Shown here: positions 37,301-46,042 of the stretch, piece by piece | How positions within the stretch are numbered: the first letter of the stretch is position 1 | How the letters are laid out: each line of letters opens with the position of its first letter | Origin: Lagopus muta | Lineage: Eukaryota; Chordata; Aves; Galliformes; Phasianidae | NCBI RefSeq assembly: GCF_023343835.1 | Contig: NC_064447.1 | Coordinates: forward strand, 2,604,001-2,668,000 | Length of the DNA stretch: 64,000 nt | Direction of reading: 5' to 3' | Notes under the pieces: model-generated | Databases searched by the model: none | Told to the model about the DNA's origin: nothing | What the model saw: the letters and a program-made list of their open reading frames with translations, nothing else | Translations under genes and position numbers: made by a program

Positions 37301-40300
37301 CATTCCCCGCCTGGCCCTGGATGTCATGGCGTGCGAGGTGCTCCGCGTCCTGCAGCTCACCGACACCTTCCTTGTCCCTGTCAGCTACATTGTGCCTCGC
37401 AAGGTGAGCGCATGTGGGGCCATCAGACAGAGCCTCAGCTCCAAGCTTGGTCCCTGTGACCCCACGTCCTCGTGCCCTGGTGCTTTCCCTGTCACTCACC
37501 ACAGCATGCAGGGCAAAGGTGCTCCCAATGTGCTCAGGTTTTTCCTTCCATTGGCATCATTCCCCTGAAACATTTTTCTGAATGACAGAAAAAAAAAAAA
37601 CAGGGTGGCAGCTTAAGAAAATGCCCTTTTCAGTAAACAGACACTATTATGGAAAAACCCACGTTTAAAAAAAGAAACAGAGCGTAAGCACTGCTGCAGG
37701 GCGGCCACGGGCTGGGGTGGACCAGGGCTCTGCCCCCACAGGGACACTGCCACAGGCAGGGCTCAGCCCCTGGGGAAATGGAGACAGCCACCACTCACTC
37801 TGGAGCCCCCAACTCATCCCCTTGCCCTCACCCCATGGGTGGCACAATGGTGGGGTGCCTGGTGCGACCTCATGGGTACCACCTCACCATTCACTTGCCG
37901 GGGAATGGAGAGCAGCCAGGTGTGGTGGGGATAAGGGGAGACTCGGGTTTCCAGGCTAAGGTGAGAGAAACCTGTGGGGGATGAAACCTGGGCACTACAT
38001 GCTGAAGTCTTTGGGCTGGGAACTGAAATCTGGTGCTGGTGTTGGGTAGCAGAGGCTGGTGCTCAAAGCTGCAATGCCAGGAGCCGCAGGCCAGCAGCTG
38101 GGGGCTGCATTTCAGAACTTGGATGCTCCCAGGGTGCCCAGCACAGCCCAAAGCCAAGCAGCATCTGACACCTACAGGCTCCAGCATGCAGCTCTGGGGC
38201 TGAGGTTCTGCACCGCCAGGGTGCCCAGGGGTATCCGACATGGAGCTACCAGTGCTCAGTGACAGCAAGGGACTGCAGGTGGAGCAGCAGCTCATGTCCC
38301 ACCATGTGCAGGCAAGCACAGCGGCTCAGTACACCGGTCTTGCCATTCCCTCTCCTGCAGTCCAACCAGGAATTCCACGAGGATCTGTTCCCTGACTGTG
38401 CTGGGATGCTGCCGGCCACAGATGCCCAGTCCTGGTGGGCAGGGGACAGTCAGCAGGTGAGTGGCAGCCAGGAGGAGTCCCTGTGGGTGGCGGCACCTGG
38501 GGCTGGGCACAGCGCTGGCACAGCCACTGCACTGCCTTGGGACGGGGCCAGGACGTGCATGGAAGGGGAGTGGAGATTTACACAAATTGCACGTTTGCCA
38601 AAAGCCAAGGAGTTTTTGGGGTGGCAGAACACACGGGCTGTGTGCCCCCTCCTCACTGTGGAGTGGGAAAAGCGTTTGAGGATGAGATGCACAGCCCTGC
38701 ACCTTGGCTGCAGCAGTTGGCTTTGAATGCAGACGCAGCTTCAGGAGATCTCATCTGCTCCCACCCAGTTTAAAATGGTTTTCCAGGAAGAAACTGCTCT
38801 GAAATGCTCTTCTGCAGTCAGCTGAGCTCTAATTTCCATCTAGGTGCAGCGAAGAGTAAAAATCTAATCAAGAAAAGGCATTCCCCTCCACCTTCCTTAA
38901 AAATGTAGACATTCTGAGACGCTATAAATGTGTATTGGAACCACTTAAGGATTCCAAAGCTGTGAGCCAGAGAGGCCTCCTGCAAATCAGGAGCACCCCC
39001 ATAAGCCAGACACCACAAGCAGCAGGTTTCAGTGGGGATGATTACAAAACCAGGGGGAGAAAAAGGAGGTTTTGTGGGGGATGAACCAGCTAGCTCCCTG
39101 ACACAGCCAGCAGCTGGGATGCTGCAGCAGGCTCTCCTCTACTGATGCCTGCTGGTCACAGTGCTGCTGCTTGGCAGGTGGGCAGGGTGAGCCTGCACCC
39201 AGCACGGAGACCCACGCAGACCTTCTGTTCCCCGCTCATCGCCGCCGTGCACAGCACCCAGCTGCCCAGTGACGGCCCTGTGGATACTGAGCGCAGTGTG
39301 AGCACAGGGAAAAGGGGGTCGGGGCTGGCGGAGCTGGGGGGCACCTCCTGCCCACCGCTGTCTCCTGTAGGAGGGCAGTGGCTACTCTTCGCCCTCCGGC
39401 TCGCTGACCTCACCGAGCAGCGCCGGCGCCTCACTCTCCACCAGCACCGCCCCCTCCAGCGGCTTCATCAGCAGCCCCAGCCAGAAGTCACTGCAGAGTA
39501 TTTTGGGTGAGCGGGCAGCAGGGTGGGCCCAGTGTCACTGGTCCAGGTGGCCAGAGGAGCCGAGGCACTCAGCAGCATCCACACATGCAGGGCCCAGCTC
39601 CCGCTTCCGGCACGCACAGGGCACAGTGCTGCACCGTGACACCCACATCACCAACCTGCGGGGGCTGAGCCTCACCACGCCGGGCGAGAGCGATGGCTTC
39701 TGCGCCAACCACCAGCGAGTTGCCCTCCCACTGCTCTCTGCTGGTGGCCAGATCGCTGTCCTTGAGGTACTGCAGTCAGGAGCAACTCTTGGTGCCATCA
39801 CTGCAAGCAGCGCGTTGGCACCTGACGCCCCGGGTGATGCTTTGCTTTCCATCAGCTCTCCAAACCAGGCCGTCTCCCCGACATGGCTGTGCCCACCATC
39901 CAGAATGGTGCAGCAGTGTCCGACCTCTCCTGGGACCCCTTTGACCCACGGCGCCTTGCAGTCGGTACGCACTGGCACCAGCACTCTGCCATGGGTGGCT
40001 GTGCCCCACGTTGCTGCTCACCCCCTGCCTGTGTCTCTCTGCCTGCGTCGGTGCTGCAGCCGGGGAGGATGCCAAGATCCGACTGTGGCGGGTGCCTGAG
40101 GGCGGGCTGCAGGACACACTGCAGGAGCCTGAGGCCGTGCTGAGAGGTGAGCGTGGTGCAGGGACACAGCCCAAGAACTGGCAGTGAGGACAGGTGGGTC
40201 TGCTGGTGTCCCTGTCCCAGTGCTGGCACTCTGCTCTTCTCACCAGGGCACACAGAGAAGATCTACTCCATCCGCTTCCATCCTGTGGCAGCCGACCTCC

Positions 40301-42125
40301 TCGTCTCCTCTTCCTACGACATGACGGTGCGGATCTGGGAGCTGGGTGCTGGGCAGGAGGTGCTGTGCCTGCAGGGACACACGGACCAGGTAGGGGAAGG
40401 GATTACCAGGGGGGCCGCGGCACTCAGACATACGAGGCTACCACACTGCAGTGCGGCTGGATGGCAGCTTGAAGCTGGCTCCTGAATTATGGTGCTGAGA
40501 TGGTGCCGGGAGAGAGTGACTTCAGGCTACCAAAAGGCAACATAGCTGGCCACCAAGTCCCCTAGGCCAGCCAAGCACTGGGGAACAGATCTGTGACAGA
40601 GGCACCTTCCATCTCCCAGATCTTCAGCCTGGCCTGGAGCCCCGACGGGAAGAAGCTGGCGACAGTGAGCAAGGATGGCCGGTTGCGGCTCTATGAGCCT
40701 CGGTGCAGCCCCCAGCCCCAGCAGGTGGGACCACAGTGTGGGATGGGATAGCTGGGGGGGACAGATTCCACCATGGGGAGCTGCTGGGCAGGGCGTGCTG
40801 CCAGTCACCCTCCTTCTCCCCTACAGGAGGGTCCCGGCCCTGAGGGAGGCCGTGGGGCACGTGTGGTCTGGGTGTGCGGAGGCGATTTCCTCCTCGTGTC
40901 CGGCTTTGACAGGTGAGGGCGGGCATGGTCCCCAGGGGATGAGGCATTCCTCAGTGCCCACCATGGGGACACACCATGTTCTGCCATTGTACCTGCTCAC
41001 CCCCACAGCCGCAGTGAGAGGAAGATCCTTCTGTACCGTGCACAGGCCCTGCCTGATGGGCCCCTCTCCGTTCTCGGCCTCGACGTGGCCCCATCCACAC
41101 TCCTGCCCTTCTACGATGAGGACACCAGTGTTGTCTTCCTCACCGGCAAGGTGAGATGGAGCTTGTCTGTTTCTAGGGGGCTCCTCACACAGGGCACCAC
41201 AGTATGGGGTCCTCGTGCCCTCACACCAGCCCCATCCCACTGTTCCAGGGCGACACCAGAGTCTTTCTCTACGAGGTGACTCCTGAGCCACCCTATTTCC
41301 TCGAGTGCAACAGCTTCACCTCCAGCGACCCCCACAAGGTGAGGGGGGGCCCTCCGGGGCCGTGCCGCCTGCCCTGCTCCCAGCCTGCTCACACATTTGC
41401 TCCTCCAGGGCTTCGTCTTCCTGCGCAAGACAGCATGCGACGTGCGGGAGGTGGAGTTCGCCCGGGCGCTGCGGCTGGGGCAGGGCAGCCTCGAGCCGGT
41501 GGCTTTCCGCGTGCCTCGCGTCAAGGTAGTCACCGGGCTCGGCCGCGTGGGGGACAAAGCGACGGGCCGTCCTCACTGTGCCGCGCCCTGCAGAAAGAGT
41601 ATTTCCAAGAGGACATCTTCCCTCCGACCCGCGTGTGGTGGGAGCCGGCCCTGAGCGCCGGCGCCTGGCTGGGGGGAGCGGAGGGACAGCAGGACCGCGC
41701 TGACCTCCGTCCTGCCGGCATGGAGCCAGGTGGGTGCGCGGGGGCTCGCGGGCGTGGGACCCCCCCGGCTGTGGGACCGGCCCGCATCACACTGCCATCA
41801 CAGTCAGCCAGGCCCCGAGGGAGGCACCGGCACGGAAGTTTGTCCCTGCGGCCGCGTATCTGGGGGAGAAGACGGACGAGCAGAAGAAGGAGGAGGTGAG
41901 TGTGGGGACGGCGGGACCGCAGCCCCGTGATGCCCCGACCCACAGCCCTGCTTTCCCGCAGCTCCTCAGCGCCATGGTGGCTCGGCTGGGGAACCGCCGC
42001 GACCCGCTGCCGCAGGACTCCTTCGAAGGCGTGGATGAGGCCGAGTGGGTAAGCGAGGCGGGGATAAGGGGGAGGCCGCGAGGACCGGGCCCGGGCCTCA
42101 CCGAGCCCGGCCTCCTCAGGAGTAG
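7353..42125 (+). CDS. CORO7: CORO7, coronin 7 (tandem WD40 actin/Golgi regulator), complete, 28 exons
   Basis: Long coronin acting in Golgi morphology and post-Golgi traffic and in actin control. Exons: 7353-7412, 9863-9959, 10205-10279, 11931-12001, 12128-12311, 12966-13042, 14036-14086, 21114-21200, 21720-21802, 36991-37045, 37121-37178, 37258-37403, 38361-38456, 39178-39297, 39371-39506, 39591-39766, 39856-39964, 40060-40146, 40247-40389, 40620-40724, 40827-40912, 41009-41150, 41249-41338, 41409-41525, 41594-41729, 41804-41895, 41962-42048, 42120-42125. All are GT-AG and the phases agree; the sum is 2772 nt, 923 aa (human 925). Start MNRFRASKFRHTEAR is the coronin signature. First WD40 block about 1-380, Ser/Thr-rich linker about 381-465 (exons 14-15), second WD40 block about 466-860, charged tail ending in an acidic Asp/Glu/Trp stretch. 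Unlike short coronins it has no coiled coil. The last exon adds only Glu and the stop. Confidence 0.96.
7413..14035 (+). other. CORO7 introns 1-6
   Basis: Intron 1 (7413-9862) begins inside the CpG island and then becomes ordinary GC-rich sequence. Introns 3 (10280-11930), 5 (12312-12965) and 6 (13043-14035) hold no gene or recognisable transposon. In intron 6, 13410-13580 repeats short GCATGCAGAC-like words (a weak degenerate repeat) and 13347-13360 carries a CTCF-like motif. Confidence 0.65.
13347..13360 (+). promoter_or_regulatory. CTCF-like motif in CORO7 intron 6
   Basis: GCACTAGATGGCGC matches the CTCF core CCASYAGRKGGC except for its first base. This is a motif match only. Confidence 0.35.
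14087..21113 (+). other. CORO7 intron 7 (7.0 kb), no gene seen
   Basis: No open frame here resembles a known protein and I see no transposon. Short AT-rich islands stand out from the GC-rich background: 15090-15120 (MEF2-like TTAAAAATAA at 15095-15104), 15280-15370, 16150-16180 and 17385-17505 (perfect MEF2 decamer). They look like candidate regulatory elements, unproven. Confidence 0.55.
17423..17432. promoter_or_regulatory. MEF2 consensus site in CORO7 intron 7
   Basis: CTATTTATAG fits YTAWWWWTAR exactly and is the same decamer found at 63054-63063. A forkhead-like TGTTTAT follows at 17487-17493. It could control CORO7 or the nested VASN gene; this is inference. Confidence 0.4.
24251..24350. 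other. AT-rich island in CORO7 intron 9, possible enhancer
   Basis: The stretch contains TTTAATTAG (homeodomain-type core) and TTATTGTT (SOX-like), and is clearly more AT-rich than both flanks. Conservation cannot be judged from one sequence. Confidence 0.3.
26721..26820. other. AT-rich island in CORO7 intron 9, possible enhancer
   Basis: About 100 bp with AATATTTAC (forkhead-like), CAGCAATTTTC and GTTAATTTG words, bounded on the right by a CpG-rich block from 26830. It lies about 1.6 kb past the 3' end of the VASN coding exon. Confidence 0.3.
27900..27905 (-). terminator. Poly(A) signal, probable end of VASN
   Basis: AATAAA on the minus strand, about 550 nt after the VASN stop codon, in an AT-rich tract. 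It is the first canonical signal I find downstream, giving a 3' UTR of about 0.57 kb. Confidence 0.5.
28459..30522 (-). CDS. VASN: VASN, vasorin (TGF-beta-binding LRR/EGF/FN3 membrane protein), complete coding exon
   Basis: Single-pass cell-surface protein; family members bind TGF-beta and are shed by ADAM17. One exon codes all 687 aa (human 673). Signal peptide 1-23 (Leu-rich), LRR N-cap from Cys24, about ten leucine-rich repeats to about 298, LRR C-cap about 299-345, Thr/Pro-rich stalk, EGF-like domain about 416-450, eleven consecutive Glu at about 452-462, FN3 domain about 480-571, transmembrane helix about 587-611, and a cytoplasmic tail with the conserved GPLELEGVK and ECEVPLM motifs. 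I start at the ATG at 30522 because the splice acceptor CTCTCTCCCACAG ends at 30533; the eleven upstream in-frame codons are intronic. A GGT/ACC run near 29450-29475 encodes part of the Thr-rich stalk. The gene lies wholly inside CORO7 intron 9, antisense, as in human. Confidence 0.96.
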   Translation of the reverse strand: MNQLVLCTLLLLLLLLPGQPARACPTGCQCQDPTTILCAARRGHTVPRGLPPSTLSLYVFENGITMLSEDSFAGLPALQLLDLSQNKITSIQKNIFQPLTELVNLDLSSNQLQEITNETFHGLRLLERLYLQKNRIQHIHATAFDTLENLLELKLQNNQLRAVPPLDLPNLLLLDISWNKIPTIAPGTLRAINIESLKIAGLGLTSLDEELFQPQNNVHELDVSDNLLERVPVVLRRLGSLTKLSLAGNAHISQLPPEDFRGLHNLQELDISNLNINTIPRDFSRFFPRLRAMTASGNPFNCICQMSWLVQWVNASGVLLRRPEETRCHFPPKNSGKLLHHLQYADFGCPTTTTTTAATTSPPRTTAPRPPVPIPTGSRPPPEPSTTTATLQPRAVPFSSTPVPFSLTPAASSPLPQLCPPRTCLNGGTCQLGAHGHLWCLCPPGFAGAFCEEEEEEEEEEEAAARGTTLSPATPAAPPSRKISITQVSSTSLRVDLQNYFQSRAQLKGIRLSYRNLSGPEKRPVMLRLPASLSEYTVRALKPNCTYRVCVGPLGEKGSREEFCVEAHTLPASHQQHSPVTQSKDNNLALMIVPALAAVLLLVVVVTAVTYYRRHRRAKEHAGGGVEAGPLELEGVKACLENGERGGHGCRGPENAVLAGGPECEVPLMQAHYPSNNNGAALKPSYF
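35229..35392 (-). promoter_or_regulatory. VASN promoter and 5' exon
   Basis: On the minus strand an AGCCAAT (CCAAT box, 35386-35392) and several GC boxes lead into a CpG-rich block with two possible splice donors of type GTGAGTG: after 35268 and after 35236. Either could join the acceptor at 30533, giving a 4.7 kb intron. A GCCGCCATGG context ATG sits at 35272-35270. The position and orientation suit the VASN 5' non-coding exon; the start site is not determined. Confidence 0.6.
36991..42048 (+). other. CORO7 introns 10-27, compact
   Basis: The 3' half of CORO7 is packed: most introns are 70-250 bp, the longest being 37404-38360 and 38457-39177. The first of these has A-rich runs near 37590 and 37670. 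The second has an AT-rich stretch around 38780-38960. I see no genes or transposons in them. Confidence 0.7.
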
Positions 42126-42204
42126 GCCGCAGGCGGACCTCACGGCACCGCGCGGACGCCGGGCCTCGCCGGAGAGGAGCCATCTCAAGGGCACCGGCCC
42201 CGCC

Positions 42205-42210
42205 ATTAAA
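42205..42210 (+). terminator. Poly(A) signal of CORO7 (ATTAAA variant)
   Basis: ATTAAA 80 nt after the CORO7 stop, the only signal before the PAM16 promoter. The weaker variant form may favour read-through into PAM16. Confidence 0.65.
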
Positions 42211-42302
42211 GCCGCTGCACCCCGCCCGTGGCTCCTGTGCTTGTGTGACGGGACGGAGGCGGGCGGGCGGGGGGAAATGGCGGCCGCTCTCCGCCTCTTT
42301 AG

Positions 42303-42314
42303 CGCGCGTGCGCG
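42303..42314. promoter_or_regulatory. NRF1-type site in the PAM16 promoter
   Basis: CGCGCGTGCGCG fits YGCGCRTGCGCR at every position, 138 bp upstream of the PAM16 ATG. It is the same class of site as in the DNAJA3 promoter, and PAM16 is also mitochondrial. Confidence 0.6.
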
Positions 42315-42348
42315 GTGCCCGCGGCCTGGACCTCCCCTCTCAGCGCCG

Positions 42349-42362
42349 CCGCCAGGGGGCGC
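42349..42362 (+). promoter_or_regulatory. CTCF-like motif between CORO7 and PAM16
   Basis: CCGCCAGGGGGCGC matches the CTCF core closely (one base off [14 protein letters not shown]). It lies in the 241-bp gap between the CORO7 poly(A) signal and the PAM16 ATG. Confidence 0.5.
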
Positions 42363-42451
42363 CGTCGCCCGGTGGAGGGCGACGCTCCGCCCCGCGCCCT
42401 CCGCTCTCTGACCCCGCGTCCTCGCGGGGAGCGGAAGCGGCGGAGGGGACG

Positions 42452-44091
42452 ATGGTGAGCGGCAGGTCGGGGGTCGTTATGCGGCCCCAGCGGGGACGCA
42501 GAGCTCGGGGAGGGGATGGCGGGGCTGGGACGGGGCGACGGGGCCGGAGGGGGTGGGTCAGGGCTCGGTGAGCCGCGCGGGGATCAAGATCCGGGGATGG
42601 CGGACGTGGGACGAGGTCGGGTGCGGAGCGGCGGCGCCAGGGGAGGCGGAGGCGGTTCTGGGCCACGGCCGGGGGGGATCGGGGTCCAGCGGGCGGCAGG
42701 ATGTCTGTGGGGCTCCGGTGGGGCGGGGGCCATGACAGCCGGCCGGTCCCCGCAGGCCAAGTACCTGGCACAGATCATCCTGGTCGGGGCCCAGGTGGTC
42801 GGACGGGCCTTCATGAGAGCGCTGCGCCAGGAGTTCGCAGGTAGGAGCTGAGCCCGGCCCCTCGTGCAGGGAGGGGACACCTCCCTCCTGCTGCCACCTT
42901 CCCGGCTCGGGGCCGGGAGGGGAGCTGGGTGACCCCGTGGAACGAGTGGGCGGCTGGCGTGGATGGGGCTTGGTGGCTCAGCCCTGCCTGGGAGCCCCGT
43001 GGCTGTGGGGATTCTGGGGGTGTGGGTGGAGGACTGACGGTGTCCCCGGGCAGCGAGCCGAGCTGCAGCAGATGCACGGGGCCGCTCAGAGAGGCCTCAG
43101 TCCGCCGCCGCCTCCAGGATCATTGGCATCAGCCTCCAGGAAGCTCAGCAGATCCTCAACGTCTCCAACCTCAACCCGGAGGAGATCCAAAAGGTAGAGG
43201 CTCCCTCAGAGCAGTGCGGCTGGGGAGAGCTGGCACGGGGTAGTGGGGGCCCCTGGAAGTGTGTGGGTACAGTCCTTGGGCATGGCTCATCCTGGGAGAG
43301 GTCTCCCTGCTCCAGCTGCAGCACGGTTTGCCCAGCAGAGCTGCTGGAGAGGGGCACGCGCTCCTCCAAAGGCGCCTGTCACCACTGCATGAAGCAGCCT
43401 CACCTCCGGGAGCCAGAGGCCACTGGGATTTGGGGAGGGCGAGTGCAGGGGGCAGCTCCTGACGGAGGCTTTCCTTTGACAGAACTACGACCATTTATTC
43501 AAGGTGAATGACAAGTCGGTGGGAGGCTCCTTCTACCTACAGTCCAAGGTGAGTAAAGGAAGGAGAGCTGTGGAGTCTCCCAGCTCTGCCCTCAGCCTAT
43601 CTAGCTACCTTTGATTGGGCAGGAACCTTCCAGAAACAGATGTTTTGGGGCAGTACCACTTCCTGCTTGGGCTGAACCCATCAGTGGGCCGCAAAGGGAG
43701 AGTTTTGCTGCCTCTTCCTGGCTGTTGAGGGAGGGAATGGTGGCTATTGGCACCAACCAAGCAGAACGGTGCCAGAAAAGGGTTGGGGATAGGTTTTATC
43801 CCCACCCTTCATCACGCTGGAGGCCCTCCAGCACTTGAGGATGCCTGTGGGGTAGCACAGAGCTGAGGGACCCGCAGTACTAGCAGTCGGCATGGATGAA
43901 CCCCTTCCAGAGTCCTGCTGAAGGACTCAGAGCCCGGTGCTGGTGGGCAGGGAGACGTGGGTGCATCCCTGCCCTGTGCATCAGCCCGTCCCCTCATCCT
44001 GCAGGTGGTGAGAGCCAAGGAGCGGCTGGACGAGGAGCTGCGCATCCAGGCCAAGGACGAGAAGGAGAAAGGCTGGAAAGCCGAGACGTGA
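42452..44091 (+). CDS. PAM16: PAM16 (MAGMAS), J-like subunit of the mitochondrial import motor, complete
   Basis: Inner-membrane-associated J-like protein that pairs with DNAJC19/PAM18 and restrains its stimulation of mtHsp70 at the TIM23 translocase. Exons: 42452-42454 (ATG alone), 42756-42840, 43054-43193, 43483-43548, 44005-44091, all GT-AG, 381 nt, 126 aa (human 125). The start [19 protein letters not shown] is the conserved N-terminal hydrophobic segment. The J-like domain follows, with [19 protein letters not shown] and [20 protein letters not shown]; it lacks the HPD triad, as the family does. Because exon 1 codes only Met, exon 2 starts in phase 0, which allows an in-frame join to CORO7 exon 27. 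Confidence 0.96.
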
Positions 44092-44141
44092 CTCCTGTCA
44101 CTCGTATCCCTGCTTCCCTCTCCCTTAAGTTATAGGTGGCC

Positions 44142-44147
44142 AATAAA
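44142..44147 (+). terminator. Poly(A) signal of PAM16
   Basis: AATAAA 50 nt after the PAM16 stop, giving a very short 3' UTR. Confidence 0.75.
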
Positions 44148-44766
44148 CGCCGTGTCCTCCACCACCTGGCCTGGCTGCTCTGCTCCCTGGGAAGGACAGG
44201 GGATGGCCCCAGCCGTGCTGCTGCCCTGGTGCTGTGCCCTGGCTGTTGGTGTGCAGTGCAGAAACCTGACCCAGGCGCAGGGGGCCGGCATGGGCTGAGT
44301 TCTGCCCTGCAGATGATGGCGGTGGCACTGGGAAGGAAGGGCGTCCCCAGCTTGGCCTCAGGGCAGCCAGGGCTCAAATCACACCCGGGGAGGCCGCAGG
44401 AGCTATTTTAGTGGGGGTTGGATGCTCGCAGCCTGACTGCACGCATGCCTCTGGCTCTGCACCACGTGAGAGCAGGGAGCTGCATGCAGATGGGCAGCGG
44501 GGCGGGCGCTGGGTCAGGCACGGCGGTGAGGAGCCTTGTGGGGACACGGCAGGGCTGTCCCCAACTGCATTCCCCCCAGGAGGCCAGGCAGGGCCAGCTG
44601 TGCCCTCAGCCGTGAGGTGATGGCAGCCGTGTCACCCACTTCCCCTCGGTTCCCTGGCAGGAGCTCAGTGCTTTGTCCCCACCTCTGGCTCCTTGCTGCC
44701 CTTGGGCCCTGGGCGCAGGCGGGCAGCGTGGTTGCAGACCGAAACAGGAACTTACTTCAACTTCAC
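44148..44766. other. Gap between the PAM16 and GLIS2 3' ends
   Basis: About 0.6 kb of GC-rich sequence between convergent poly(A) signals. I see no gene or repeat in it. Confidence 0.6.
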
Positions 44767-46042
44767 TTTATTGTTTTCTTAATAAACTTCCTCTCCCATG
44801 GAGGAATATAGTGTTATAATCGTTAGCTTATCTCTTGCTTCTGTAGTCCTTAAACTCTATGCTAACAGCGATGGAGCCCAACAGGAGGAAAATAAAAACA
44901 ACCCAGAAACTACAATAGAAAGGCACTTAGAGACCGTTAAAATACTGATGACCTGGAATGTGCAATAACAAACCAACAAATGAACAAGAAAACGTACACC
45001 GGCCGGGGAGGCCTGGTCGATGGCAAATGCCATGCTGTGGCAGGGCCGGGCGGCCGCCGCACCCCGGCCCGAGGACAGTGACGTGGGGAGACCTGCTCCC
45101 CGCGGGGCGTACTGCCGGGGGCCCTTCCCGAGCCCTGCAGCCGGGTCGGGGTCAGGGAGACCCTCGGTTCAGAGAAAGCTGTGGGCAGGGCGAGGTACGG
45201 CGGACCTTCTGCGCGCACCGGGGCGAGGGAGGCGGCTGTGCCCCGTGCTGGAGGGCGGTCCCACAGAAAAGGAGGGTCCGGGCTGCGGGAGCAGGGATGG
45301 AGCCCTGGGGCACCTCTGCGGCGTCCCCCGTCTCCGAGGCTCCTGCCTCTCGGTGCCGCTGAGCGGGGCCCCGCGTACCCAGCTGCGCCCAACCTCTCCC
45401 TCTTGCCGGGATGGGGTCCGGCAGCGTAGAGCCCAGCCTGCGTCAGCGTCGCCCCACGGCTCCGGGGGCTCGTCTGCAAACGCGGGCGCAGAGCTGAGCA
45501 GCGCTGAGCCGCCCGGTGCCGACGCGCAGCTGCCCGCAGCCCTGCCCGCGCTGCCTGCGTGCGCTTGCGGTACATGCTTAGGTATGAACGTAGCTAAACG
45601 CGGTGGCTCTGCCCCGGTGCGGAGCCGGCACGGCGAGCGGCACACGCGGCCGTGTGCCTTGTCACGGGGGTGGCCGGGGGTGGCGGCACGGGGCGGCCCG
45701 GCCGTGGAGCTGGGGGTCCCCACGCCGGCAGCGTTGGGGCCGAGGCCCGGGGCAGGGAGACGCCAAGTCAGCGAGAGCGAAGAGCCCGAGCGGGGCTCCG
45801 TCGGCGCGGGGGTCTGGGCGATAAATAAATAGCGGCGTCTCCGCTGCCCGGCGCGGGGCAGAGCCCCCAGGCGCACCCCCCAGAGCCGGGGCGACAGCGT
45901 GGGGTCGCCGAGGGATTATTGCTATTCTCAGAAGAGTCCGTTCTTCTTTCGTGAAGGTTAACGTGGCCGCAAGCTGGGGCCTGGGGCGATGCTGGGGGCG
46001 ACGCCGGGGTCTCGGCCTGCCTCCCCCCCCCCTCCCCAGCCC
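44767..46042 (-). other. GLIS2 3' UTR with poly(A) signal at 44767-44772
   Basis: AATAAA on the minus strand at 44772-44767 is the likely end of GLIS2, giving a 3' UTR near 1.27 kb. Its distal 250 nt are AT-rich and contrast with the CpG-rich proximal part. Near 45821-45831 the minus strand reads TATTTATTTAT, an AU-rich element type that can destabilise mRNA. Confidence 0.55.

Noticed and set aside
45821-45831. AATAAA as a plus-strand poly(A) signal, or a MEF2 site
   Set aside because: No plus-strand gene ends here; the sequence fails the MEF2 consensus by its last bases. It reads better as an AU-rich element of the GLIS2 3' UTR.
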